NCBI RefSeq assembly: GCF_036670025.1 | Contig: NZ_CP137640.1 | Location: 3,444,001 to 3,508,000 of the forward strand | Length of the DNA stretch: 64,000 nucleotides | Reading direction: 5' to 3' | Origin: Bacillus_BD oryzisoli | GTDB lineage: Bacteria; Bacillota; Bacilli; Bacillales; Cytobacillaceae | Part shown: positions 52,669-61,253 of the stretch, piece by piece | How the letters are laid out: each line of letters opens with the position of its first letter | Position numbering within the stretch: the stretch's first letter is position 1 | Made by a program: the position numbers and the translations under genes | Notes under the pieces: model-generated | What the model saw: only the letters and a program-made list of their open reading frames with translations | The model's database searches: none | Told to the model about the DNA's origin: nothing

Positions 52669-52699
52669 AAAAAGCCGGAGTAACCCCATCCGGCTTTTT
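52669..52699 (-). terminator. Terminator of the cytochrome c gene
   Basis: AAAAAGCCGGA (52669-52679) pairs perfectly with TCCGGCTTTTT (52689-52699). Confidence 0.85.
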
Positions 52700-52709
52700 A
52701 TCTGCGTAC

Positions 52710-53087
52710 TTATTTTTGTTCCCACAAATATTTTACAACTGCCTCATATTCTTCCTCCGATAGGGACCCTGGTGCTGACATCGGCATTCTTTCCGAAACA
52801 AAGGCTAGCAGTTCCTCTTGCGTCTTAAAATTTGATTGGATGACAGCAGAATCTAACCTAGAATTCCCTCCGGATATATCACCAGAACTGTGACAGGAAA
52901 TACAGCTTTTTTGAAAAATTTCATTCCCTGCAATGGATGACCCCGATTCATTTTTATTATCTTCAACCTGTTCATTCGAGGATTCTGCTGCCTCACCATC
53001 AGCCTTCTCATTGCTATTGCATGCACTGATAACAGCCAACAAGAAAAGAAACAATAAAATCCCAAATAGCCTCTTCAAATCAGCCAC
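52710..53087 (-). CDS. Membrane-anchored cytochrome c (c551-like lipoprotein)
   Basis: A 125-residue lipoprotein: lipobox VISAC at residues 19-23, an acidic Asn/Glu/Ser linker to about residue 55, then a single-haem domain with SCISCHSS (CxxCH) and the distal Met ligand in RMPMSAPG. The end EEEYEAVVKYLWEQK is the C-terminal helix of small c cytochromes. It is similar in layout to B. subtilis CccB and would donate electrons to a terminal oxidase outside the membrane. Confidence 0.88.
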   Translation of the reverse strand: MADLKRLFGILLFLFLLAVISACNSNEKADGEAAESSNEQVEDNKNESGSSIAGNEIFQKSCISCHSSGDISGGNSRLDSAVIQSNFKTQEELLAFVSERMPMSAPGSLSEEEYEAVVKYLWEQK

Positions 53088-53155
53088 CTCGATCCAATCA
53101 TAATAAAAATCCCTAATATCCTGAATATATATGGATCTTATTATTTGAATATTCC

Positions 53156-53190
53156 TTTAGAAGCAGAGGGACGGTTCTTCTGCTTCTAAA
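53156..53190 (+). repeat. Dispersed palindromic repeat, copy 5
   Basis: TTTAGAAGCAGAGGGACGG then TTCTTCTGCTTCTAAA. The longest palindromic arms of the set: TTTAGAAGCAGA pairs with TCTGCTTCTAAA. Confidence 0.75.
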
Positions 53191-53236
53191 AATAAAAGAA
53201 AACGGACTTACTATGATTTAGCAGCCCGTTTACTAA

Positions 53237-54106
53237 TTATAAATAGCACAAAATAGATTTCTCAATCCAATACGTAAATACTGTATTGGGACATTGGTTT
53301 TCATACTGCTTCATTTTTAAATACATATCTTTGCCGTCAGATACATCATGCCATAAATCTGTAAAAACAAAATCATAGTTAGCCTTTGGCATGTGTTTTT
53401 GCGCGTATTCAAAAGCATCCGCTTTGATAATCTGGACCTTCTCAGGATTTGTAAACTGTGGCAAATTATATTTAGTAAATAAATGGATCACATCTTCATT
53501 GACTTCAACAACTGTGATGCTTTCGACATTTTCTTTTTCGGAAACCATGTATGCAAAATAACCCAGCCCAAGTCCATATGTAAGAACATTCCCGAAAGCC
53601 TGGTCAACCGCCTCTTTCATCGTTTCGATTTCATTAGGGGTAATGGTCATCCAGATTCGATCATTTTCTAAAATGGCTGGAAACTTGAATTCAGTTTCAA
53701 AAAAACCAATTTGTGGAATTTGTCTTCCCTCCTTTGTTTCGATGATATCGTTACAAACAAAACCTTCAAAAGGTTTAAATTGATCATATTTAAGTTCACT
53801 ATTCCCGATTTTCATCTCCGGGATCTTGATATTTTTATAATAAGGATTTTGATAAAATTCATGTGCATCAAGCTGATGTATCATCTTTTTAAAATAGTTA
53901 TTAAACAAGTCCTTATCTTCTTTATTATCAACAATATCAAGTCCGAAAGCTGCGGCCAATATGACAGCAAAACTCGTAAGAAACATCGCTTATTGCTATT
54001 TCTTCAATTTCTTGTTTGTCTATTTATTCAAGTAATTGCTTAACATGGCAAAAACCTTGTAATTATCCTCTATGATTTCATTTTTTATTATTTTATCGCG
54101 TTCCAT
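53237..54106 (-). pseudogene. SAM-binding spermidine-synthase-like protein gene with 5' frameshifts
   Basis: The intact part (53237-53986) encodes a class I methyltransferase-like fold: GNVLTYGLGLGYFAYMVSE, ITVVEVNEDVIHLFTKY and YDFVFTDLWHDVSDG, as in spermidine-synthase-like proteins. The likely true start is ATG 54106 (MERDKIIKNEIIEDNYKVFA) with an AGGTGAGG site. The frame must then shift near 54027 (to DKQEIEEIAISDVSYEF) and again at a TTTT run near 53980 (to AVILAAAFGLDIVDN). Two small indels separate these pieces. The substrate is unknown. Confidence 0.6.
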
Positions 54107-54276
54107 AACCTCACCTGATTTAATCATTTTTTATCAATCCATCACTAAATTGAAATAGACCAGATGAAGATGCCATCTGGTCTATTACTCTTATCATATT
54201 CTATCTAAATCTGAACGTAAGTTATATTTATAATTAATAAATTGTCATATTGTGATGAGCCACCATTGCATATGTA

Positions 54277-54630
54277 TGGTGGAGACGGTGGGAGTCGAAC
54301 CCACGTCCAAAGATATCGGCACTTAAGCTTCTACGAGTGTAGTCGATATATTTGCATTTCGCCGCACCATATGCCTATCGACGGGCGTCGTGGCTTGGCT
54401 AGTCTGATTGTTCTCTTCCTTCTCCCTCAGACGGCGGAATCCGGCGTATCCTGCTAAATTTGAGTCCGCTACCTTACCACGCAGGCAATGGAAGGGCGAA
54501 CAGCTGACTTAATTAGGCAGCTAAAGAAAGTTGTTTGTTGCCAGTTATAGGCTTTGACGTTTTAACGAGGCCGATCCCCTCGACTCGCAACCTAAGCTCA
54601 AACTACCCCTGTCGAATCCGTAGCGTCCCC
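54277..54630 (-). ncRNA. ssrA: Transfer-messenger RNA
   Basis: The 5' end GGGGACGCTACGGATTCGAC and 3' end TTCGACTCCCACCGTCTCC-ACCA form the tRNA-like part with a 7-bp acceptor stem. The 3' CCA is encoded. The tag frame (54542-54513) reads GNKQLSLAA and then TAA, close to other Bacillus tags. Length 354 nt. It rescues stalled ribosomes together with SmpB, whose gene is not adjacent. Confidence 0.96.
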
Positions 54631-54937
54631 GTTATGAGAAAATCGCTGATAAAACTAATTATCAAATCGATTTGCGCTAATTGCGCTGACGTTCGGAGGC
54701 TCAAAGGCCGAGCAAAGATTAAATGTGTCAGTTCTTGCTGTATTATCATATCACAAATTATGCTCTTTTCAATTGTAAGTTACTGGAAAGCAATCTTATG
54801 AAATGTTTCTAACACTGGACTCATATATTTTTATTTTCTTTGTTTTAACCTTTTAATTAGCAGGAATTTATCTTTCATACATCGAAAAACAGATTTACAT
54901 CTAAGTTTAAATTTTATTCAATGGAGTTGATCGTACA
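54631..54937. other. 307-nt gene-free stretch upstream of ssrA and the dehydrogenase gene
   Basis: It holds the promoter regions of two divergent genes. An ATTAGCGCAAAT element and a TTGATA-like hexamer are seen on the minus strand, but no promoter can be assigned with confidence. I see no further gene. Confidence 0.4.
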
Positions 54938-56017
54938 TTGAAGAATGCTTTGGTTTTGGTACTTTCCTTTATTGCCATTCTCTTATTTACAGCATGCTCT
55001 AAAGAAAACGATAAAAAATCAATAGAGGATGAGCCGGTCATTTCCCCTCAAGCTGAAGTGGAAATCATAACAGATCATCTAGATATTCCATGGTCCATTG
55101 CAAAATGGGATGAAACCTTCTATTTATCTGAGAGGACAGGAAGCATTGTTAAGGTGGAGGCTGGAAAAAAAGAAAGGCAAAAGGTTGAACTAAAAAAAGT
55201 TTTATCAACCGCGGCTGAAGCTGGGTTATTAGGATTTGTATTGGCCCCTGATTTTTCGAAAACAAATCTAGCTTACGCCTATTATACATATGAAAACAGC
55301 TCAGGCCAATTCAACCGAATTGTTACATTACATATGGAGGATAATATATGGAAGGAAGAAAAATTGCTTCTTGATAAAATTCCAAGCGGGCCCGTTCATC
55401 ATGGCGGCAGGCTTAAGATCGGTCCTGATGGTATGCTCTATGCAACAACAGGTGATGCGGCAGAAGCTTCCATTGCACAGGATACCACAACGTTAGGCGG
55501 AAAAATATTGAGACTTAATCTAGATGGATCTATACCGGAGGATAATCCATTCCCTCATGCATATGTGTACAGCTATGGACATCGGAATCCACAAGGGATT
55601 GCCTGGTCATCGGACGGCGTGATGTATGCCAGCGAACATGGAAATTCGGCAAACGATGAAATTAACCTCATTGAAGCAAGCAAAAATTATGGCTGGCCGA
55701 TCATTCAAGGTCCTGAGGAAAAAGAATCTATGATTACACCGCTCTTTACTTCAGGAGATAAAATGACATGGGCGCCGTCAGGAATGGCTTATTTTGAAAA
55801 CAAGCTGTATGTAGCCGCCTTAAGAGGTAATGCGTTACTCGAATTTAATCTGCAGTCCGGTGAAAAACAAGAAGTGGTTACAGGTCTCGGAAGAATCAGA
55901 GATGTTTATGTTGAAGGTCATTCTCTTTATTTTATCAGTAATAATACAGACGGACGCGGCGTGCCGCAAGAAAACGATGATAAACTGTATCGTATATCGC
56001 TTTTGGAAAAGAGATGA
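54938..56017 (+). CDS. PQQ-dependent sugar dehydrogenase-like lipoprotein
   Basis: A 359-residue lipoprotein (lipobox LFTAC at residues 16-20) with the soluble glucose/sorbosone dehydrogenase six-bladed propeller: LDIPWSIAKWDETFYLSERTG, GLLGFVLAPDFSKTNLAYAYYT, HHGGRLKIGPDGMLYATTGDA, YGHRNPQGIAWSSDG and SEHGNSANDEINLI. The catalytic His and the Arg/Asn for quinone binding appear in these blocks. Enzymatic activity and substrate are not certain, since many family members are uncharacterised. The TTG start follows a GGAG at long spacing. Confidence 0.85.
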   Translation: MKNALVLVLSFIAILLFTACSKENDKKSIEDEPVISPQAEVEIITDHLDIPWSIAKWDETFYLSERTGSIVKVEAGKKERQKVELKKVLSTAAEAGLLGFVLAPDFSKTNLAYAYYTYENSSGQFNRIVTLHMEDNIWKEEKLLLDKIPSGPVHHGGRLKIGPDGMLYATTGDAAEASIAQDTTTLGGKILRLNLDGSIPEDNPFPHAYVYSYGHRNPQGIAWSSDGVMYASEHGNSANDEINLIEASKNYGWPIIQGPEEKESMITPLFTSGDKMTWAPSGMAYFENKLYVAALRGNALLEFNLQSGEKQEVVTGLGRIRDVYVEGHSLYFISNNTDGRGVPQENDDKLYRISLLEKR

Positions 56018-56034
56018 GGAGAAATTCTTATAAC

Positions 56035-56069
56035 AAAAAAGGACTTACCATTATGGTGAGTCCTTTTTT
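56035..56069 (+). terminator. Terminator of the dehydrogenase gene
   Basis: AAAAAAGGACTTACCA pairs with TGGTGAGTCCTTTTTT around a 3-nt loop, with one mismatch. Confidence 0.85.
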
Positions 56070-56074
56070 CTTTT

Positions 56075-56103
56075 GGAAGCAACAGAACCGTCCCCCTGCT
56101 TCC
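56075..56103 (-). repeat. Dispersed palindromic repeat, copy 6
   Basis: GGAAGCAACAGAACCGTC then CCCCTGCTTCC. It lies between the dehydrogenase terminator and the yfnB stop. Confidence 0.75.
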
Positions 56104-56105
56104 TC

Positions 56106-56837
56106 TTAAACAGACATGCAATCCTGAGGCTGACGGCCACCTATATTATCTACCCCTAAAATCGTATATAATTCATCTAGCCTTTGAATCTGAAACGTTG
56201 GTACTAAATCTGTTCCATTTGATTGTTCTTTCGGATTAAACCAACAAGTGTCGATTCCTGCCTGCTGTCCTCCTTTTATATCCGAGCTCAAGGAATCACC
56301 GATAATTAAGGTTTCCTCTGCTGAATAGCCAGGAATCCTTGCAGATACATAATCAAAATACTCCTTCATTGGCTTTTGATAACCTGTGTCCTCGGAGACA
56401 AAGATATCCTGGAACAATGGGAATAATCCAGAATCGTGCAGACGTTTTTGCTGTGTTTTCGAAATACCGTTTGTAACAATATATAAATCATATTGTTGCT
56501 GCAGATTATGAATTAATTCCAAGGCACCTTCGATGAGCTGATGCCCTTCATCTAAATAGCTGCGGTATTTCTTTTCTAGTAACACTCCATCAACTGCTTG
56601 ACCTAGCTCTTTAAATAAAAGCGTAAAACGGGTGTTCACAACCTCATCCCGTTCCATTTTCCCTTCTTCAAAGGATTTCCATAGACCTTGATTTATTTTT
56701 TTATACTGTTCCTCAAGCTGCGGTGTAAATGTAATTCTTTGTTCCTCAAATAGTAAGCTTAGTGCTGACTTTTCCGCCTCATCAAAATCCAATAACGTAT
56801 TGTCCACGTCAAATAATAAAGTCTTGTATTTTTTCAA
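56106..56837 (-). CDS. yfnB: YfnB-like HAD phosphatase (YjjG-family nucleotidase)
   Basis: A 243-residue HAD hydrolase following B. subtilis YfnB closely. Motif I is LLFDVDNTLLDF, motif II YIVTNGISKTQ, motif III KPMKEYF and motif IV IIGDSLSSDIKGG. The cap contains INQGLWKSFEEGKMERDEVVNTRF. YjjG-type enzymes remove phosphate from non-canonical nucleotides. The TTG at 56837 (MKKYKTLLFDV) has GGAGAG 6 nt upstream; the longer upstream frame is non-coding. Confidence 0.9.
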   Translation of the reverse strand: MKKYKTLLFDVDNTLLDFDEAEKSALSLLFEEQRITFTPQLEEQYKKINQGLWKSFEEGKMERDEVVNTRFTLLFKELGQAVDGVLLEKKYRSYLDEGHQLIEGALELIHNLQQQYDLYIVTNGISKTQQKRLHDSGLFPLFQDIFVSEDTGYQKPMKEYFDYVSARIPGYSAEETLIIGDSLSSDIKGGQQAGIDTCWFNPKEQSNGTDLVPTFQIQRLDELYTILGVDNIGGRQPQDCMSV

Positions 56838-56997
56838 TGATGATCTCTCCATTTTTAACATGTCTATGCTGTTTACTATTATACCATGAAAACTATAATC
56901 CTCTTGATTCTTACTATAATTGGCAGTTTGATATAGACAAAAAAGGGATTCGCAGTGTACGATTCCCTTTTTAGGTTCAAGCAATAACCATGTTTTA

Positions 56998-57765
56998 TCA
57001 TAATCTTTTAACTTCGCTTTTTCCCGACAGCGGCAAGAAGACAAACTCCTCCTCACCGTCCAATTCTAATAATTCATCAATTCGCTGTTGGTCATAGATT
57101 CCAATAGCACATGCACCAGCCTCGACTGATTCACTGGCAAGATATAGATTTTGACAGACACGTCCAATGTCTATCAATATTTTTTTATGGGCAGAAAAAT
57201 CGTACTTCCATTCAGAACGATAGGAAGTTGTACTCCAAGCAAATACTACTGCAGCCTTTTTCGCAAAGTTAGGAACAAACGGCTGCTCGAGTGTAATATC
57301 ATCGATTTTCTGATCTATTTCATCCAACTTAAACATAAATAATAGTTTATGCTCTAGCGGCAGCTACCGATAGCCCCCCTGCTGCAGCCCTTCCACACGC
57401 ATAATGAATAAATAGGTTTCAAAGGAATGGGTTGCACCGCTGCATGGAACCGTACGAAGGGTCGATCATGATTTATTTGTAGAAGTAATTCCCTGTGTAG
57501 CCCTTAAAAGATACGATAGCTCCGAAAGACTAATAGAATCCTGACTATAAAATCTTGTACTTCTTCTTTCTTTTATACACTTAAAAACATTTGAACTCTT
57601 AACAACTTCCTCGTTTACAACCGGCAAATCAATGATCGTTGAAGATAGATGATAGGGCTTTACATTCCGTGGTTTTGGGATTCCTTTCATTTTGTCCGTT
57701 TTTATCTTCTTAAATTCAAGAAAGTTCGATTTTATGAAATTTTTTTGTTGTTCATATCCTGTCAT
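56998..57765 (-). pseudogene. SagB/ThcOx-type nitroreductase-family gene with two nonsense codons
   Basis: One frame of 256 codons encodes a SagB-like FMN oxidoreductase: CIKERRSTRFYSQDSISLSELSYLL, GATHSFETYLFI, then AWSTTSYRSEWKYDF and IDIGRVCQNLYLASESVEAGACAIG. It is broken by TGA at 57468-57466 and TAG at 57366-57364; the frame is otherwise continuous. The second stop falls where YRYLPLEH would be expected. Such enzymes oxidise azolines in peptides or act as stand-alone dehydrogenases. No peptide cluster is nearby. Confidence 0.78.
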
Positions 57766-57929
57766 GTTAAGCCCTCCCGTGATGTCTTTACTAACCTATA
57801 TCATAACTTCTCATTTATATTTTTCTGTGTCTTTTATCACGGGTATGGCTTGACATATTAAGAAGACACCTTGCCCATTTTAACCTATTCTATTAAAATC
57901 AATCTATCATTAAATATGAGGTGGAATTC

Positions 57930-58979
57930 ATGAATCATCTATTCGACAAAGTAAAAAATCTCCCCTCAACACCTGGTGTCTACCTTATGAAAGATTCACG
58001 TGCTGATGTCATTTATGTTGGCAAGTCAAAGAATTTAAAAAGCAGGGTTCAATCTTATTTTTATCACTCAAAGGCACATTCCCGTAAGGTTGAAAAGCTT
58101 GTAAAAACTTTACAGGATTTTGATTTTATCCAAACGGACACAGAATTTGAGGCATTTATGCTGGAATGCCAATTAATTAAAGAAATGAAGCCTTATTTTA
58201 ATAAATTAATGAAAAATCCTCTATCTTATACGTATATAGTGATTAAAAAGGATGAAGAGATTCATAGAGTTGAAGTTAGTCATTCTATTAGTAAAAGTAA
58301 AAAACAGCTATATTTTGGTCCATTTACAAGTAAAAGTACGGTAGAAAAGGCCCTCGAAGGATTTAAGGATTGTTATAAAATAAACTGCAGTAGTGTTACT
58401 TATTCACCCTGCCTTAATTATGCAATAGGCAAGTGTATTGGTATGTGCCGAGGCGGTACTGCAATTGATCAATATCATGCCATTGTTGAAAAACTTATTT
58501 CATTACTAGACAGAACCGATATGAGCCTGATTGAGGAAATGCAAGAAAAAATGGCAGCGGCAGCAGAAAGTTTCGATTTTGAAACAGCAGCCAAATACAG
58601 AAACACTATAAAGTATTTGACCACACTTATTAATAAGGAAAGAATGATAGAATTTACAGAGGAGAATCATAATCTTATTATGGTCGAACATATAAGTGAA
58701 GACTGTTGTAAAATATTCTTAGTAAAAAGAAATAAAATATTATTTAGTGAAACCTATTCTACTAGTGATGATACTATCTTTACAAACATTACATCAAATA
58801 TTATGAAGTATTTCCGTACACCCTGCTCAACGGAAAAACTCACCCCAGAAGAAATCGATGAGGCTCAAATCATCTATCGCTATTTGAGCAGTACTAACTG
58901 CAGCTATAGAATCCTTTCAGAAAAATGTCTCCACTCGGAGAGTTTGCTTGAAAATGAGATTAGTAAGTTATTTTCATAG
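57930..58979 (+). CDS. UvrC-like GIY-YIG nuclease lacking the C-terminal endonuclease domain
   Basis: A 349-residue protein. The GIY-YIG domain (LPSTPGVYLMKDSRADVIYVGKSKNLKSRVQSYF) fills residues 10-90. The UvrC-like Cys cluster SPCLNYAIGKCIGMC is near residue 160, and a UVR motif follows (MAAAAESFDFETAAKYRN). Residues 245-349 resemble the region before the RNase H-like endonuclease of UvrC, but that domain and the HhH repeats are absent. It could make the 3' incision, like Cho. The ATG at 57930 fits a GAGGTGG site. Confidence 0.8.
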   Translation: MNHLFDKVKNLPSTPGVYLMKDSRADVIYVGKSKNLKSRVQSYFYHSKAHSRKVEKLVKTLQDFDFIQTDTEFEAFMLECQLIKEMKPYFNKLMKNPLSYTYIVIKKDEEIHRVEVSHSISKSKKQLYFGPFTSKSTVEKALEGFKDCYKINCSSVTYSPCLNYAIGKCIGMCRGGTAIDQYHAIVEKLISLLDRTDMSLIEEMQEKMAAAAESFDFETAAKYRNTIKYLTTLINKERMIEFTEENHNLIMVEHISEDCCKIFLVKRNKILFSETYSTSDDTIFTNITSNIMKYFRTPCSTEKLTPEEIDEAQIIYRYLSSTNCSYRILSEKCLHSESLLENEISKLFS

Positions 58980-59002
58980 TTAACAATGCTTTGTGATGCT
59001 TT

Positions 59003-59030
59003 TAGAATCAAAAGAATCATCCCCTGCTTG
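59003..59030 (-). repeat. Degenerate dispersed repeat, copy 7
   Basis: TAGAATCAAAAGAATCATCC then CCTGCTTG. It resembles the family but with several substitutions. Confidence 0.4.
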
Positions 59031-59091
59031 TATGTTTTTTCTGACATTGTCATAAAATAGAATGTTCAAATACTATGTAGGAGGTTTTATG

Positions 59092-59265
59092 ATGTCGGAT
59101 ATGAAGCAAACCTATAACGGAGCGTATGAGGATAAGTCCCGAATTTTTAAAAACGTTAATCAATCAGCAACGAATTATGTTCAAAATGCGATTGAGAATA
59201 TGACAGAAACTCAGGATGCAACGCAAAATTTAGTCAATGCTACCATGAAGAAACGAATTAAATAG
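59092..59265 (+). CDS. Small uncharacterised protein, 57 aa
   Basis: Starts at ATG 59092 with GGAGG 7 nt upstream; ATG 59089 is also possible. The product (MSDMKQTYNGAYEDKSRIFK) is hydrophilic and helical, rich in Asn, Gln and Thr, with a basic end (MKKRIK). It has no signal or membrane segment. The composition recalls small spore proteins, but I do not recognise the family. A strong terminator follows. Confidence 0.6.
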   Translation: MSDMKQTYNGAYEDKSRIFKNVNQSATNYVQNAIENMTETQDATQNLVNATMKKRIK

Positions 59266-59278
59266 TAAAACGATGACG

Positions 59279-59307
59279 ATGCTTCTATTGATATAGAAGC
59301 ATTTTTC
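59279..59307 (+). terminator. Terminator of the 57-aa gene
   Basis: ATGCTTCTAT (59279-59288) pairs perfectly with ATAGAAGCAT (59293-59302), followed by TTTTTC. Confidence 0.85.
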
Positions 59308-59486
59308 TTTGAACACACTTTATATTACATACTTTCCGGATTTTTAATAGATTGTTACATGTTGTTATCTTTCTGTTATGAACGTTATCTAATTAATACC
59401 TCCCTGTTCTTATTCTGTAAAACTACTATGTTACTATAATTGACATAAATACGGACAGAACAACACAACTATGGGAGGTACAGAAA

Positions 59487-60356
59487 TTGAAACGAAAATG
59501 GCTATCGATTGCTGCAGCATCAGCATTTTTTATAGTAGGGACTACTAATGTACATGCAGAACAAGTTGTTGTACATAAGGGTGATACTTTGTGGGGAATC
59601 GCAAAAGAAAATGAAGTATCTGTTGAATCCATCAAAGAATGGAACAATCTATCAAGTGATCTCATTCATCCAAATGATCTTCTTGAAGTATCACCTATTA
59701 AACATTTACTTGTCACAAAAGGGGACAACCTTTGGAATATTGCCCAAGTCTATGGCGTGTCAGTCGATGATCTAAAGACATGGAATAATCTCACAACCGA
59801 TTTAATCCATCCTGGTTTAGATTTGACTATTTATACGAGTGAAAATGCTGTTCCAGTAGCTGAACAAGCTGTTCCAAGCAATCCGGCACCAACAGAATCC
59901 GCTGCACAGGCTGCTTCAAGTAATCAAGCACCAACGGAATCCGCTGCACAGGCTGCTTCAAGTAATCCAGCACCAACGGAACCCGCTGCACAGGCTGCTC
60001 CGAGCAACCCAGCACCAGCTGAGCCTGCAGCACAAGCAGAAACAACATCAAGCAATGGGCCGACAGGTAAAGAAGTCATGGTTGAAGCAACCGCTTATAC
60101 AGCTAATTGTGAAGGATGCTCTGGTATTACAAAAACAGGTGTCGATTTAAACGCGAACCCAGATGCAAAAGTGATTGCCGTTGATCCAGCTGTTATTCCT
60201 TTAGGTTCAAAAGTCTATGTAGAGGGATATGGTTATGCAACAGCTGCAGATATTGGAGGCGGCATCAACGGTCACGAAATTGATATTTACGTTCAAAACC
60301 ATAATGACGCGATCCAATGGGGCAGAAAAACAGTAAAAGTGACGATTATCGATTAA
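59487..60356 (+). CDS. Secreted LysM-3D domain cell-wall protein (YocH-like)
   Basis: A 289-residue exported protein. Signal peptide to about residue 25 (AASAFFIVGTTNVHA). Two LysM domains follow (VHKGDTLWGIAKENEVSVESI and VTKGDNLWNIAQVYGVSVDDL). A Pro/Ala/Ser linker with four imperfect 13-residue repeats (SNPAPTESAAQAA type) spans residues 130-190. The C-terminal 3D domain has EATAYTANCEGC, VIAVDPAVIPLGSKVYV and TAADIGGGINGHEIDIY, the Asp triad of Sps1/YocH-type lytic transglycosylases. It binds and probably cleaves peptidoglycan. The TTG start follows GGGAGG. Confidence 0.9.
   Translation: MKRKWLSIAAASAFFIVGTTNVHAEQVVVHKGDTLWGIAKENEVSVESIKEWNNLSSDLIHPNDLLEVSPIKHLLVTKGDNLWNIAQVYGVSVDDLKTWNNLTTDLIHPGLDLTIYTSENAVPVAEQAVPSNPAPTESAAQAASSNQAPTESAAQAASSNPAPTEPAAQAAPSNPAPAEPAAQAETTSSNGPTGKEVMVEATAYTANCEGCSGITKTGVDLNANPDAKVIAVDPAVIPLGSKVYVEGYGYATAADIGGGINGHEIDIYVQNHNDAIQWGRKTVKVTIID
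59875..60040 (+). repeat. Tandem repeats encoding the Pro/Ala linker
   Basis: Four imperfect 39-bp units, each encoding a peptide of the type SNPAPTESAAQAA. Units 2 and 3 are nearly identical. They can expand or contract by slippage, which changes linker length. Confidence 0.75.
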
Positions 60357-60398
60357 ATCAGGAGCTTATCTTCTCCTTTTACTCTTAACTTAACAAAG

Positions 60399-60431
60399 AA
60401 AGCCTTGCAGAACTCTCTGCAGGGCTTTTTT
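60399..60431. terminator. Terminator between LysM-3D and AAA ATPase genes
   Basis: AAAGCCTTGCAGA pairs with TCTGCAGGGCTTT (one G-U), followed by TTT. Confidence 0.8.
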
Positions 60432-60449
60432 ATTACTCTAGGGATGGTT

Positions 60450-61208
60450 CTACTGAAATAGATGATGCAGCATGCGTTCTTTGTCATCGAAAAACTGTTT
60501 CATCATAATGTAATGGTTGGTGTTTTCGAGTGTTGTTTCGATTATTCCTTCTTCTGTTAGCTCAAAGATTTTTGCTTTGGGGTATGCCATGATGATCGGT
60601 GAATGTGTCGATATGATAAATTGAGATTCTTGATTCACTAGTTCATTGATTCTAGCCAGCAACGATAGTTGTCGCAGTGGGGAAAGTGCTGCTTCAGGTT
60701 CGTCTAGAATATAAAGACCTTGGCCTTGAAATCTTTCAATAAAGGTAGCAAAAAATGCTTCGCCATGTGATTGCTGATGCAAGGATTTTCCGCCAAAACG
60801 ATCGATAATTCTTCCCCCGCCGCCCGGCTCCCTGTCTAATTCCTCGATATTGGTAGCTAAATTATAGTAAGATTCTGCACGGAAGAAAAATTGATCCTCC
60901 GCTCTATACACGCCTTTTGCAATGCGAAGATACTGCTCTAGATTGGAATGTGAATCATAGCTTGAAAAATTAAAATTTAATGACCCGCCTTCCGGATTAA
61001 AACCTAATGCGATCGCTATCCCCTCAAGCAAGGTCGACTTACCCATTCCATTTTCTCCAACAATATACGTGACATTTGGGTGAAAAAGAATCTCGTGAAA
61101 GTTTTTCATAACAGGCAGACTAAGAGGAAAATGATCGAATGAGGAAATATGCTGTTCATTTAGAGATACACGTTTGATATACTGCGTTTCTTTTGTCAGT
61201 TTCATCAT
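60450..61208 (-). CDS. AAA family ATPase (AAA_21/SMC-like)
   Basis: A 252-residue soluble ATPase with Walker A VGENGMGKSTLLEG (around residue 55), signature-like SHGEAFF, Walker B LYILDEPEAALSP and a sensor STHSPI. The layout is that of stand-alone ABC-like chromosomal ATPases related to RecF/OLD proteins. No nuclease or toxin partner is encoded next to it, so a defence role is not supported. The start is ATG 61208, 6 nt after GGGAGG. Confidence 0.8.
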   Translation of the reverse strand: MMKLTKETQYIKRVSLNEQHISSFDHFPLSLPVMKNFHEILFHPNVTYIVGENGMGKSTLLEGIAIALGFNPEGGSLNFNFSSYDSHSNLEQYLRIAKGVYRAEDQFFFRAESYYNLATNIEELDREPGGGGRIIDRFGGKSLHQQSHGEAFFATFIERFQGQGLYILDEPEAALSPLRQLSLLARINELVNQESQFIISTHSPIIMAYPKAKIFELTEEGIIETTLENTNHYIMMKQFFDDKERMLHHLFQ

Positions 61209-61253
61209 TTCCAACCTCCCTGCCCCATATCTTACCATATTTTAATTAAGCAT

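Noticed and set aside
54242..54801. Plus-strand open frames over 54.2-54.8 kb
   Set aside because: They are antisense to tmRNA and its promoter region.
56106..57056. 316-residue version of the YfnB-like protein
   Set aside because: The upstream part is not similar to YfnB proteins; a TTG with a good ribosome binding site gives the usual N-terminus.
44533..57765. Selenocysteine or stop-codon reassignment as a common cause of the broken genes
   Set aside because: The SagB gene has both TGA and TAG, and the others have frameshifts, so only the CueP case fits a UGA-specific explanation.
60450..61208. AAA ATPase as part of an OLD- or retron-like defence system
   Set aside because: No nuclease, reverse transcriptase or toxin gene adjoins it; the neighbours are ordinary chromosomal genes.
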